From contig DASUHP010000147.1 in NCBI GenBank assembly GCA_036273455.1, positions 1 to 49,403 of the forward strand: a stretch of 49,403 nucleotides of DNA, written 5' to 3'. Every line of letters begins with the position of its first letter. The first letter of the stretch is position 1. Shown piece by piece: positions 1 to 7,746 of the stretch. The notes beneath the pieces are model-generated. The model ran no database searches and had not been told where the DNA came from. It saw only the letters and a list, made by a program, of their open reading frames with translations. Both the position numbers and the translations under genes were made by a program. Source of the DNA: CAIYRG01 sp036273455 (GTDB lineage: Bacteria > Pseudomonadota > Alphaproteobacteria > Micropepsales > Micropepsaceae).

Positions 1-729
1 TTCCGCGCGGCCCCCAGCCGGCCGCAGCAAAAGACGCCCGGCAGTTGAACCTGTTATGACAGCGGTTCGTTCCGAACAGAAAGCAGAGATTCGACTCTGA
101 CCCCAAACCCCCAGGCTGGTAAAGGAGGGGCTCGATCCCGCGTTCGTGGATGCGCTTCGTGTTGCGACGAATGGCGGTTGGGCGTTGGGCAGCGAGCGGT
201 TCAGGAAGGAAATCGAAGAGGCAAGCAAGAGACGTGCCGCGCCGCTTCCGCGTGGCCCCCAGCCGGCCGCAGCAAAAGACGCGCGGCAGTTGAACCTGTT
301 ATGACAGCGGTTCGTTCCGAACAAAAAGCAGAGATTCGACTCTGACCCCAAATCCTTCTGCCCGCGCCAATATCGCTGGTCAAGCTACCTCGCGCATGCC
401 GAGGGAAGAGAGGATGTCCTGGCCGCCTTCCACCCAGTGCTGCGCCGGTTGGGACGTGCGGCAGAAGCGCGGCAGCATGCGTGGCGCAGGCTGGTAAAGG
501 AGGGGCTGGATCCCGCGTTCGTGGATGCGCTTCGTGTTGCGACGAACGGCGGCTGGGCGTTGGGCAGCGAGCGGTTCAGGAAGGAAATCGAAGAGGCAAG
601 CAAGAGACGTGCCGCGCCGCTTCCGCGTGGCCCCCAGCCGGCCGCAGCAAAAGACGCCCGGCAGTTGAACCTGTTATGACAGCGGTTCGTTCCGAACAAA
701 AAGCAGAGATTCGACTCTGACCCCAAATC
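1..729 (+). mobile_element. Three tandem 3'-end remnants of a REP-associated tyrosine transposase (RAYT) element
   Basis: Bases 1-109 repeat at 246-354 (offset 245), and 112-354 repeats at 487-729 (offset 375) with only a few substitutions. Each copy ends in the same coding tail, a TGA (57-59, 302-304, 677-679), then about 50 bp finishing in GACTCTGACCCCAAA. That tail is of the type flanking IS200-like RAYT genes in proteobacteria. The third copy is longest and carries 130 bp of additional transposase sequence. No copy includes the catalytic HUH motif or the Tyr, so none can be active. The first copy may extend left of the window. Confidence 0.75.
353..679 (+). pseudogene. C-terminal fragment of a RAYT (Y1_Tnp-type) transposase
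   Basis: An open frame with no convincing start reads YRWSSYLAHA near its beginning (from about 371). Further on it reads DALRVATNGGWALGSERF, then a basic Pro-rich end. The WSSY block and the ALREATNxGWALG block are characteristic of the C-terminal part of REP-associated tyrosine transposases. The N-terminal half with the HUH metal site and catalytic Tyr is missing, because the frame runs straight into the previous repeat copy around 353-356. The GTG at 437 could start translation of 80 residues, but I regard this as debris. A shorter piece of the same tail is present at 112-304. Confidence 0.7.
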
Positions 730-731
730 TT

Positions 732-1025
732 ATGCGTACACCCTTCGTCGCGCAGGCGGCGCGAGACATGAAGTGGACCCACGGTATGGACTTGAAGCCC
801 GCAGACAGCATTCACGTGGCATCTGCGCTCGAAATGAAATGCGAGGAACTGCTTTCGTCGGACAAGAGGATACGACGATTGCTAAGCGATGCCGCCGCGC
901 TCACCAAATTTGGCATAAACGTCAGGAACGGTCGGGAAACGCAGTGTCTTCCGGCTAAATATCGGCAATTGGAAATGGGAAATGGCAAAGACGGCAAAAG
1001 CGGGAAAAGCGGGAAAACGCACTGA
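732..1025 (+). pseudogene. C-terminal half of a PIN-domain (VapC-like) toxin, 5'-truncated at the RAYT remnant
   Basis: The frame contains PADSIHVASALEMKCEELLSSDKRI, split here as PADSIHVASAL (about residues 23-33) and CEELLSSDKRI (about 37-47). These are the third and fourth conserved-acid regions of PIN ribonucleases. The N-terminal strand with the first catalytic Asp and the Glu region is absent, since homology begins only a few bases after the transposon tail ending at 729. The protein then reads LPAKYRQLE, a typical PIN C-terminus, followed by a low-complexity Gly/Lys tail. The most likely reading is a VapC-type toxin cut by insertion and decay of the element. The tail overlaps the next small gene in another frame. 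Confidence 0.65.
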
Positions 1026-1155
1026 GGCGGACGATTTCAAGTCCGTCGCCAAGCGCCTCGAATGCGACCCGTCAGAGGAAAAGTTTGACAGGGCGTTGCG
1101 GGAGATCGGGAAACGGCCCCGGGCGGCGAAATCGCTTTTGGACAGAAAACCATGA
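982..1155 (+). CDS. Small basic conserved-type protein, 57 aa, next to the PIN fragment
   Basis: ATG at 982 opens 57 codons ending TGA at 1153-1155. The N-terminus is Lys/Ala/Gly-rich (MAKTAKAGKAGKR) and the rest reads FKSVAKRLECDPSEEKFDRALREIGK. The CDPSEExFDxALxxI pattern resembles small hypothetical proteins often annotated beside PIN-domain genes in alphaproteobacteria; this is recollection, not a search. The start lies inside the tail of the PIN fragment in a different frame. The stop overlaps the next ATG (ATGA at 1152-1155), suggesting translational coupling. It may be a partner of the former toxin gene, but nothing shows that it is an antitoxin. Function unknown. Confidence 0.6.
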   Translation: MAKTAKAGKAGKRTEADDFKSVAKRLECDPSEEKFDRALREIGKRPRAAKSLLDRKP

Positions 1156-1568
1156 CAGCGAACGAGGCGTCCGCGACGCGCCGTGTTTTTTCGGCGGTCG
1201 TCGGTGCGTGGATTTTCCTTCAGCCAGCCCCAGCGATCAGTGCGACCGACGATGCCGAAAGTATTCTAAAATCATTCGGCGTGGCTGGCCTTCCGCCTGT
1301 TTCCCCGGCTCAAGACGAGACCGCCGTTCAGGCTGACGGACGCCAGTTCAACGCACTTTTCGAGTGTTATTCCAAATTCAATGATCCGAAGGCCGGGAAG
1401 CTCGGTCCGGCTCACGTCACAAACAGCCCGAAATGGGGCTATCTGCTCCGTGCAGACTTCGTACGAAACGGCGAGTCAACGCCTGCCTTCCGGCTGCTCT
1501 GCTGGAACGGCGGATTCCAAACACTCCGAAATCCACCACTGCCAGCGCTTGATGCAGTGCCAAACTGA
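1152..1568 (+). CDS. Small exported protein of unknown function
   Basis: 138 residues beginning MTANEASATRR, then a hydrophobic stretch and a plausible signal peptidase site after PAPAISA (about residue 31). The mature part has two Cys residues (in ECYSK and LLCWNGG), which could form one periplasmic disulfide. I do not recognise the family. The start overlaps the stop of the preceding 57-codon gene by ATGA. Downstream is a perfect 6-bp hairpin (1575-1589) without a T-run, then a G/C-rich inverted repeat near 1631-1647, then the convergent amidohydrolase gene. The hairpins may separate the two transcripts. Confidence 0.5.
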   Translation: MTANEASATRRVFSAVVGAWIFLQPAPAISATDDAESILKSFGVAGLPPVSPAQDETAVQADGRQFNALFECYSKFNDPKAGKLGPAHVTNSPKWGYLLRADFVRNGESTPAFRLLCWNGGFQTLRNPPLPALDAVPN

Positions 1569-1706
1569 GGTCTTCCGCCGCTTCGGCGGCACACCAAATC
1601 TGGCGTATGGTTTGCAAAGTACACAATTCCCCCCGCAGGCGGGGGAGGAAAACGGCGGCTGCTTACATTTCAGCGCGAAATTCATTTGCAGCTCGCGCCC
1701 GCCTGA

Positions 1707-2816
1707 TCAGACGATGCCGGTCAGGCGGTAGAAACGGGCGGCTGTGCCGCGGAAGAGATCGGCCCTTTCGGTGGCGCTTGCGGTTTTGGTCAGCAGTTTG
1801 CATGCGTTCCAGTAGACCGGATAGCTGAAGCCCTCCTTGTCGGGCGGGAAGTTGCTTTCGAACATACAGCGCTGCGTGCCGAAGGCGGCGATGCAGGTTT
1901 CGACATAGGGCCGCATCGCATTCGCCACCATTTCGGACGACGGCGGCTCGGGCTGTTTTTCAAATCCCAGTCCGTTGACGGCCTGACCCAGCCCGCCGAC
2001 TTTGACATAGACGTTCTGATGTGCCGCCACCGCCTTGATCGACGCGGCCCAGAGCGGAAATTGTTCGCGTAGCTTGCCCGCGTATACGCCGGTTCCGACC
2101 AACCTGCCGACATGATTGAGCACGATTTTCGTGTCCGGGAATGCGCCCGCAAGATCTGCGACCTCATTCAGTTGCGGGTGCAGAACCAGAGCATCGAACG
2201 AGAGACCACGGCGGCCGAGAACCGCGAAACCTTCACGGAACGTCGTGTCGCCGAGCAACCCGCGCGGCACAGGATTGTTCGGATTCATCAGCGACTTATC
2301 AGCGTCCCAGGCCGTGCCATAGCGAATGCCGCGAAACCGGTCGCCCCCCGCATGCATGAGTGCATCGAGCACCGGTTCGACGCGGCTGCCCAATTTCAGT
2401 TCAGCGTGCCCGACAATACCGGCGGCGACTTTGGTCTTGCCGCAATATCCGCTGGCGCAGATCGCAGCCTGCCCGTTCACGAATTCGGTTTCGCCAACCG
2501 GGCGCATCTCGACCGGACCGGAATTCCGGTACATTGAGCTCGCCTCTACGAAAACCGTTGCAATGATGTTGTGGCCGGTACGTGTGTCGGCCAGGAAGTC
2601 GTCCAGCATGTAGCGCCATCCGGGCCGAACCCAGAGGTGGTGATGAGGGTCGACAATCGGGAGATCGGGTTCGAGTGCCGGCTCCTTGTGGCGGTCCAGC
2701 CAATCCTCGCGCACGGGGCTTCGCGGCGCCGGCTGCTGCGCGGATACCGCGGAGGCGGTGAGCGGAAAGGCAGCCGCTGCGCTGCCGGCAAGAGCGATGA
2801 ACTCCCGTCTCTGCAT
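1707..2816 (-). CDS. Exported amidohydrolase (Amidohydro_2 family)
   Basis: The protein begins MQRREFIALAGSAAAAF, a Tat-like signal (RR followed by a hydrophobic stretch) ending near SAVSA. The mature part carries IVDPHHHLW (His58-60), the metal-binding strand-1 motif of amidohydrolase family 2. Later come LVLHPQLNEV, IVLNHVGR and a C-terminal CMFESNFPPDK block that matches the family's (G/E)SNFPxD region. These TIM-barrel enzymes hydrolyse or decarboxylate lactones and aromatic acids; the substrate here is unknown. An upstream in-frame ATG at 2837 exists, but GGGAGG sits just before the ATG at 2816, which I prefer. It lies on the same strand as, and downstream of, the MBL-fold gene at 2889, and both look exported. 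Confidence 0.8.
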   Translation of the reverse strand: MQRREFIALAGSAAAAFPLTASAVSAQQPAPRSPVREDWLDRHKEPALEPDLPIVDPHHHLWVRPGWRYMLDDFLADTRTGHNIIATVFVEASSMYRNSGPVEMRPVGETEFVNGQAAICASGYCGKTKVAAGIVGHAELKLGSRVEPVLDALMHAGGDRFRGIRYGTAWDADKSLMNPNNPVPRGLLGDTTFREGFAVLGRRGLSFDALVLHPQLNEVADLAGAFPDTKIVLNHVGRLVGTGVYAGKLREQFPLWAASIKAVAAHQNVYVKVGGLGQAVNGLGFEKQPEPPSSEMVANAMRPYVETCIAAFGTQRCMFESNFPPDKEGFSYPVYWNACKLLTKTASATERADLFRGTAARFYRLTGIV

Positions 2817-2888
2817 ACAGTCCTCCCGCTTGTGCATTGCAGCGACGGGTTCGAGCCCCGTCGCCCGGACGTAATTACGATGACCGGC

Positions 2889-3764
2889 TCAATCGTAGAA
2901 TTGGGGAGCCAGCTTGCGCTTCATCCCGGCAGCGTAATCGTGCTGGATCCAGAGCTGCGCGTGGTTTTGCTTCACGAAGGTTTCGATCGTCGCGCGGCTT
3001 TTGGCGGTCTGATCCCGGTTCGCATCGAACAGCGGAACCTTCTTCGCGGTGAGCTCTTCCGGATAGTGATAGAGATCGCCGGTCAACAACACATTCCCGG
3101 TGTGGGCGAGTTTGAGAAACAGGGACTGGTGGCCCGGCGTATGGCCCGGTGTGAATTTGATCACCACTGTGCCATCGCCAAACACATCGTGGTCCTCGCC
3201 GTTCAGAAGAATTGTCTTGCTGTTGGCAAGGCCGGCAAAAAACTTCGGATCCGGCACGCGGCCCGCTGCCGATGGATCAGCCGGCCGTGGCGCCAGGATC
3301 GGGTCGCGGTCACCCTTCTGCACGATCCAGGTCGAGCCGGCGAACAGGCTGGCATTGGCGACGTGATCGGCGTGATAGTGGGAAAGCGCAAGATAGGTGA
3401 TGTTGGCCGGGGTGTAACCGATCGCGGCGAGTTGCGGGAGCAGGGGACGCGTCACCGTGAAGTTGTTCAGCTTCTGGGGTGAGACGCCCGTTTTGAAGGC
3501 GCTGTCAGAAATTTCGCCCGTATCCCACATCAGAGTCCCGCGCGGATGCACGATGAGGAAGCAGGGCGTGATCATCCGTGTATCGGCCACTTCGTTCGAC
3601 TTGAACCCGTAATTATCAACATTGGGCGGGGTGATGATGCCGCAGTCGAGAACATAGAGACGCAGCGATTGTGGCGCTTGCGTTTGTTGGGCGCTGGCCG
3701 GCAGAAATGCGGCGGCCACGGACATTGCGGTGGCGAGAATGGCTGCAACAATACGATTCGACAT
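2889..3764 (-). CDS. Exported metallo-beta-lactamase-fold hydrolase, AttM/AHL-lactonase-like
   Basis: 291 residues with a signal peptide ending near ASAQQ. The metal motif HYHADH is at 129-134. The remaining ligand regions are PGHTPGHQS, TGDLYHYPEE and a C-terminal LWIQHD. The order LRLYVLDCG ... SHYHADH ... PGHTPGHQSLF ... GDLYHYPEE is that of the AttM/AiiB branch of N-acyl-homoserine lactonases, but many relatives in this branch hydrolyse other lactones or esters. Export to the periplasm is unlike the classical cytoplasmic quorum-quenching enzymes. AGGAGG lies 5 nt before the ATG. It precedes the exported amidohydrolase on the same strand, so the pair may be cotranscribed. Substrate not determinable from sequence. 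Confidence 0.8.
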   Translation of the reverse strand: MSNRIVAAILATAMSVAAAFLPASAQQTQAPQSLRLYVLDCGIITPPNVDNYGFKSNEVADTRMITPCFLIVHPRGTLMWDTGEISDSAFKTGVSPQKLNNFTVTRPLLPQLAAIGYTPANITYLALSHYHADHVANASLFAGSTWIVQKGDRDPILAPRPADPSAAGRVPDPKFFAGLANSKTILLNGEDHDVFGDGTVVIKFTPGHTPGHQSLFLKLAHTGNVLLTGDLYHYPEELTAKKVPLFDANRDQTAKSRATIETFVKQNHAQLWIQHDYAAGMKRKLAPQFYD

Positions 3765-3806
3765 GGAGTCCTCCTTTGGAAGGATGAACTTGAGGTGAGA
3801 CCACGG

Positions 3807-4051
3807 TTCAACCCTCCCCTTGGGGGGCCTTGGGGGAGGGTCGAAGTTGCGCGCGCATCAGCGCGAGCAGCTTCGGGGAGGAGACCAGCCACAGGCGGAG
3901 TCCCATAATTGCAATATTGCTGGCGTCGGTTTCCTTGCTGTCAGGCGGGTGGCCGGTCCCCTCCCCGAAATCGCTGAAGCGATTTCGATTTCCGCCTGCG
4001 CGCCAGCTCTGCTGGCGCGCGACGGCTCCAACCCCCAAGGGGAGGGTTGAA
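3807..4051. repeat. 245-bp palindromic element with perfect 20-bp terminal inverted repeats
   Basis: The left end TTCAACCCTCCCCTTGGGGG (3807-3826) is the exact reverse complement of 4032-4051. Inside are a second inverted pair (3872-3886 with 3955-3969, one mismatch), a perfect 9-bp hairpin (3967-3986) and a perfect 10-bp hairpin (3998-4020). I find no convincing gene. It lies between the 3' end of the PQQ dehydrogenase gene and the 5' end of the MBL gene, both on the minus strand. It looks like a nested non-autonomous palindromic repeat (MITE- or REP-mosaic-like) and could fold strongly in RNA. No clear target-site duplication is visible. Confidence 0.7.
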
Positions 4052-4082
4052 ATAATGCGAGTCCTCTCCAGCATGCGAGCCA

Positions 4083-5900
4083 TCAGTTTGCGGAAAAGGC
4101 GAGCAGGACGTTGCCGGGAATAATTCCGCCGTGGTGGGAATAGCCGGACTGCACGTACAGCATGCCATCCACGATCGTGGCACCGCCATTGCTCATCGAA
4201 CCGCCATTGGCCGTTACTCCGTTCACGGTGACGTAATTCTGCGCCGAGTTGAATCGCCAGAAAATTTTGCCCGTCTCCGCCGAATAGGCGTAAAGCTGGC
4301 CATCCATGGTTCCGGAGAACACGGCGCCCGGAATTGCGGTCACGGCGGCAGCATGACTCGGTTTGCAGGATTTGCGGTCGCCACATGGCGGGTTCAGAGT
4401 GGTCCAGAGAGGGCGGCCCGTGCTGATGTCCAGCGCCGCCATACCACCGGATGCGTCCGGCGATTTTGCGTCAAAGAATCCATTCGGCACATAGACCCTG
4501 CCGCCATCGGCCGCGAGACCCCACAGCACGCCGCCACCGCTGCTGCCCTGGCCGACCTGCTGTTGCCAGACGATTGTTCCCTGTTGATCCGGGTCGAGCG
4601 CCCAGATCATGCCGGACTTATTCCCGGCGATGAGCAGAGATCGTCCGTCCACGGATTTGATCAGCGCGGGCGACACCGAGAAATCGACGTCGGGCGATTC
4701 CGCATCGGGGCAGGCAGCGGCTTCACGGTCGGCGCGCCGGCAGGTGCCGTTCCAGATATCATTCGCGGTCTGCTGGCGGTGCCATTTGATTTTCCCGGAC
4801 CCCAAATCGATGGCGAGAATCGAATCGGAAAGCGCCGTCGCGGGAGGAGAGTAGTTGTTGCCGGTACCTATATATAAGGTCTTCCGTTCGGCATCGATGG
4901 TCGGCGTATTCCACACCGGCGCGCCGGACGGCCCGACGATCGCCGTCCCGGCGCTGTTCTTCTGGCCCGTGATATGTTTGCCGTCGATCGTATAAGTCTT
5001 CCAGATCTGCTGGCCGGTCGCGGCGTCGAGCGCGAGCACGCTTCCGCGGAAAACGCAGCAGGGATATCTCGGGTCGGCCACTTTGGCTTCTTCGCGCGAG
5101 GAAACCGGCACATATAACCGGCCGGCATATAGCGCTGGTGCGGCGGTGATGGCGGCCTGCGGATGGTCATCGACATGGACCTTCCACAACAGATTTCCTG
5201 TTGCGGCGTCGACCGCGTACATGTTCGCCGCCTGATCGCCGAACCATGCGGTCAAGCCGCCTGTGCGCTCGCCAAGCGTGATGGCGCTTCTGATGCCGGC
5301 TTCCACTTCGATGTCCCAGAAAACGCAACCGCTCTTGGCATCGAGTGCGAACACGTCGCCTTCCGCATCCCCGACATAAATGCGCCCGTTCGCGACAACG
5401 GGCTGCGTTCCACCGGAAGTCGCTCCCGGAAGGCCGAACGCCCATTTCAATTTCAATTTCGGAACATCGCGCGCGTTCATTCCGGCGCTGTCCGCCGGCT
5501 GAAAACGCGTGTTGGTGATTCCGGCGCCCCAGCCATTCCAGACCGGCCCCGTGAGCGAGTTGTGGAATTCCGCGCCCGAAGCGGCACAGAAGGCAGACGC
5601 GGGAATGATCGGTGTTGCGGCCGGCAATGGCTTGCCGGAAATATATTCCGCGAGCGCGCGCCGCTGAGCCCGGCTGCGCTCGGCGGCCTGGGCTTTCATC
5701 GAGCCTTTTTCGAGCACCTGCAGAATCTGCCCGGGCGCCAGGCGTGAAAGCGCGTCGCGGCCGGGGGCCCGCGAATTGCCGTCTGTGTGGCAGATTGCAC
5801 AATAGGTGTTGAACAGCGCGCCGCCGTCCTGGGCATTCGCTGGCACAGCACACAACCCGGCTGCTACCAGGATCGCGCCGGTCTTTGCCAGCAGTCTCAT
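4083..5900 (-). CDS. Periplasmic PQQ-dependent dehydrogenase with N-terminal cytochrome c domain (polyvinyl-alcohol-dehydrogenase-like)
   Basis: 605 residues. A signal peptide ends at ANA-Q (about residue 23). A c-type haem site CAICH follows at 34-38, with a short cytochrome domain to about 95. From about 115 the protein is a PQQ beta-propeller with repeated W-motif blades such as GDVFALDAKSGCVFWD, MYAVDAATGNLLWK and GGMAALDISTGRPLW. The cytochrome-first order and length recall PQQ polyvinyl-alcohol dehydrogenases and related secondary-alcohol dehydrogenases; typical methanol or ethanol dehydrogenases lack this order. It would oxidise an alcohol in the periplasm and pass electrons through its own haem. 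A GGGGGG stretch precedes the ATG. No PQQ biosynthesis genes are in the window. Confidence 0.8.
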   Translation of the reverse strand: MRLLAKTGAILVAAGLCAVPANAQDGGALFNTYCAICHTDGNSRAPGRDALSRLAPGQILQVLEKGSMKAQAAERSRAQRRALAEYISGKPLPAATPIIPASAFCAASGAEFHNSLTGPVWNGWGAGITNTRFQPADSAGMNARDVPKLKLKWAFGLPGATSGGTQPVVANGRIYVGDAEGDVFALDAKSGCVFWDIEVEAGIRSAITLGERTGGLTAWFGDQAANMYAVDAATGNLLWKVHVDDHPQAAITAAPALYAGRLYVPVSSREEAKVADPRYPCCVFRGSVLALDAATGQQIWKTYTIDGKHITGQKNSAGTAIVGPSGAPVWNTPTIDAERKTLYIGTGNNYSPPATALSDSILAIDLGSGKIKWHRQQTANDIWNGTCRRADREAAACPDAESPDVDFSVSPALIKSVDGRSLLIAGNKSGMIWALDPDQQGTIVWQQQVGQGSSGGGVLWGLAADGGRVYVPNGFFDAKSPDASGGMAALDISTGRPLWTTLNPPCGDRKSCKPSHAAAVTAIPGAVFSGTMDGQLYAYSAETGKIFWRFNSAQNYVTVNGVTANGGSMSNGGATIVDGMLYVQSGYSHHGGIIPGNVLLAFSAN

Positions 5901-6051
5901 ATTCGCCCCCCGTCAAAGGATTGACTGTGCATCCTACACTTTTCGCGAGGCCGCTTGAATGCATGCGATAAGGGCGAAAAGGAAGTTTCAGGAAGCCCCG
6001 CGCCAATGTTATCCTGTGCCACCGGGGACGGTGCAGAGAAACGGGTGAATC

Positions 6052-6987
6052 ATGCCATTGAGGCGCGATTTTCTGTTCTATCTGATTGTGGCGGCGTGGG
6101 CTGCGGCGCCCGCGATTGCGCAAACCGCCGCTGTTCCTGATCTATCCGGTACGTGGCAACATCCAGTTTTCCCCTGGTTCGAACCACCGGCATCGGGACC
6201 GGGGCCCGTCACGAATCTGTCGCGCTGGACGCAATCACCAGCGAATTCCGATGGCGGCCCGGTGCTGCCGGCGGGGGTGGCGGGAGTCAGCGATTACGAC
6301 CAGCTTGTTGGCGATTATCGCAATCCGATCCTGCAACCGTGGGCGGCGGACGTCGTGAAGCATTTCGGCGAGCTGTCGCTGAAGGGCGTTACCTACGGCA
6401 ATCCGTCGAACCAGTGCTGGCCGATGCCGATGCCCTTCACCTTCAAGAATTTCGTGGTCGAGGTGATGCAGCAGAAGGACACGGTGACACTGGTGTATTC
6501 CAGCCCGCAGAACGAAGTGCGCCGCATAAGGCTGAACGCCCCGCATCCGAACCCGCTGCGTCCGTCGTGGTACGGCGATTCGGTCGGCCATTACGAGGGC
6601 GATACTCTGGTTGTCGATACGGTCGGGGTCAAAACCGACCGCCCCTATGCGATGCAGGATCTGTTCGGAACGCCGTATACGGATAAATTGCACATTGTCG
6701 AACGCTACCGGCTGCGTGATTACGACGATGTCAAAGGCGCCATCGAGCGCAACAAAAAGGAAAATTGGATGTTCGCCGGCGATGTCTGGGCGAAGCACCG
6801 CGGCAAATTCCTGCAAGTGCAAGTGACGGTCGACGATGCGGGCGTATTCACGGCGCCGTTTACGGCAACCATGACCTATGTGCCAAATCCCGACCTGCTC
6901 CCGGAAAGCATCTGCGCCGAGAACCCGCACGAATACTACAACAACCGGGATTCCGATCTGCCAAAGGCCGATAAACCGGATTTCTGA
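6052..6987 (+). CDS. Exported protein, paralogue 1 of a four-member family (DLSGxW / GDTLVVDTVG)
   Basis: 311 residues with a signal peptide ending near AIAQT. The mature protein opens with VPDLSGTWQHP. It continues with YRNPILQPWAADVVKHFGE, NPSNQCWPMPMPF, SWYGDSVGHYEGDTLVVDTVG, LHIVERYRLRDYD and ends KADKPDF. The same ordered blocks occur in the proteins at 7747, 8703 and 28469. I know this as a family of secreted hypothetical proteins in alphaproteobacteria and cannot assign a reaction. A single conserved Cys (NQCW) and a C-terminal CAEN Cys could pair. It is divergent from the PQQ dehydrogenase across a 151-bp gap at 5901-6051, which probably holds both promoters. Confidence 0.7.
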   Translation: MPLRRDFLFYLIVAAWAAAPAIAQTAAVPDLSGTWQHPVFPWFEPPASGPGPVTNLSRWTQSPANSDGGPVLPAGVAGVSDYDQLVGDYRNPILQPWAADVVKHFGELSLKGVTYGNPSNQCWPMPMPFTFKNFVVEVMQQKDTVTLVYSSPQNEVRRIRLNAPHPNPLRPSWYGDSVGHYEGDTLVVDTVGVKTDRPYAMQDLFGTPYTDKLHIVERYRLRDYDDVKGAIERNKKENWMFAGDVWAKHRGKFLQVQVTVDDAGVFTAPFTATMTYVPNPDLLPESICAENPHEYYNNRDSDLPKADKPDF

Positions 6988-6997
6988 TCCTGCCAAC

Positions 6998-7140
6998 AAT
7001 TCCACCTCCGCCTTAGCTCGAATAAGCGCAGCTTTTTCGGCTGGGGGGTGAATTCTCCTCCGCACCCCCACCCGCATTTTGCGGAGGGCAAAATGCGTGC
7101 CTCCCCGCAAGGGGGAGGCGGAATTTGGGAGGCGGAATTT
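6998..7140. repeat. Palindromic intergenic repeat with a 14-bp tandem duplication
   Basis: The ends are inverted: 6998-7009 against 7114-7125, with one mismatch. A perfect 10-bp hairpin (CGCATTTTGC 7073-7082 with 7088-7097) lies in the middle, and a CCTCCCC...GGGGGAGG inverted pair sits near the right end. The right terminus GGGAGGCGGAATTT is duplicated exactly (7113-7126 and 7127-7140). The remainder of the gap to 7322 contains nothing I recognise. The design resembles the element at 3807-4051 without sharing its sequence closely. Confidence 0.6.
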
Positions 7141-7321
7141 GTTCATTTGTGGCAGCCCTGCGGCTTAGGGGGCGCAGGCGAAATGACACAGCTAAAGCTT
7201 CGATCCGTGCGGTAGCGGATTGATCTGCGGTTTGGATGTGAACTGAGCCGTAGTTCCCGTCCGTGCGTTCCCACATCAAAGCGCCGCCAAAAGCGGGCAA
7301 CAGTATGGAAAGGGACGCCTC

Positions 7322-7645
7322 ATGAGAAACATCACGATGCTCACGATCGGCGCCGTCATGGCTTTTAGCGCCGCGACAGCTTCGGCGGCGCCTGCGGCCA
7401 TGAAACCGGATTCATCCTGCAGTGAACGGTACGGCTATTACGGTTATTCAGCGGGGTATTGCACCCACGACCTGTACGGCCGTTCTTCTCCGGCAGATCG
7501 CTATTTGACTACCGACCAGCCGCGGCACGACGGTGAAGCGATAGCGCGACTGGAGGAGCAGCAACAAAATTCATCCAGCGATCAAGGATCGGCAACGCGC
7601 GACCGCGAAATTTTTCCGGACAGGGGCGACCGCGACCGCGGGTGA
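7322..7645 (+). CDS. Small exported Tyr/Gly- and Asp/Arg-rich protein
   Basis: 107 residues with a clear signal peptide (MRNITMLTIGAVMAFSAATASA, cleavage about 22). The mature part has two Cys in SSCSERYGYYGYSAGYC, then a hydrophilic, probably disordered tail ending RDREIFPDRGDRDRG. The AGGGACGCCTC stretch just upstream provides a ribosome site. I do not recognise a family. The gene stands alone on the plus strand, between two palindromic repeats and facing the paralogue at 7747. Confidence 0.5.
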   Translation: MRNITMLTIGAVMAFSAATASAAPAAMKPDSSCSERYGYYGYSAGYCTHDLYGRSSPADRYLTTDQPRHDGEAIARLEEQQQNSSSDQGSATRDREIFPDRGDRDRG

Positions 7646-7675
7646 GATTGGGGGAAACCTTCGAGGAAATCTTTT

Positions 7676-7740
7676 CGCGCGGCACGCCGCGCGGATGGGT
7701 CCCCTTCCCTCGCGCCCAGGGCGCTCGCCGGGGATGACAG
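7676..7740. repeat. Short intergenic repeat with two hairpins
   Basis: CGCGCGGC (7676-7683) pairs with GCCGCGCG (7686-7693). It is followed by GGATGGGTCCCC, a second small palindrome GCGCCC/GGGCGC (7712-7723) and GGGGATGACAGGG. The CGCGCGGATGGGT...GATGACA layout recurs at 11845-11898, so this is one member of a dispersed family. It sits between convergent genes, where it could act as a bidirectional terminator. Confidence 0.5.
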
Positions 7741-7746
7741 GGAAAT

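Noticed and set aside
1..729. A CRISPR-like array, because of the regular repeats
   Set aside because: The repeats are long (109-243 bp), only three in number and encode a transposase tail; there are no spacers.
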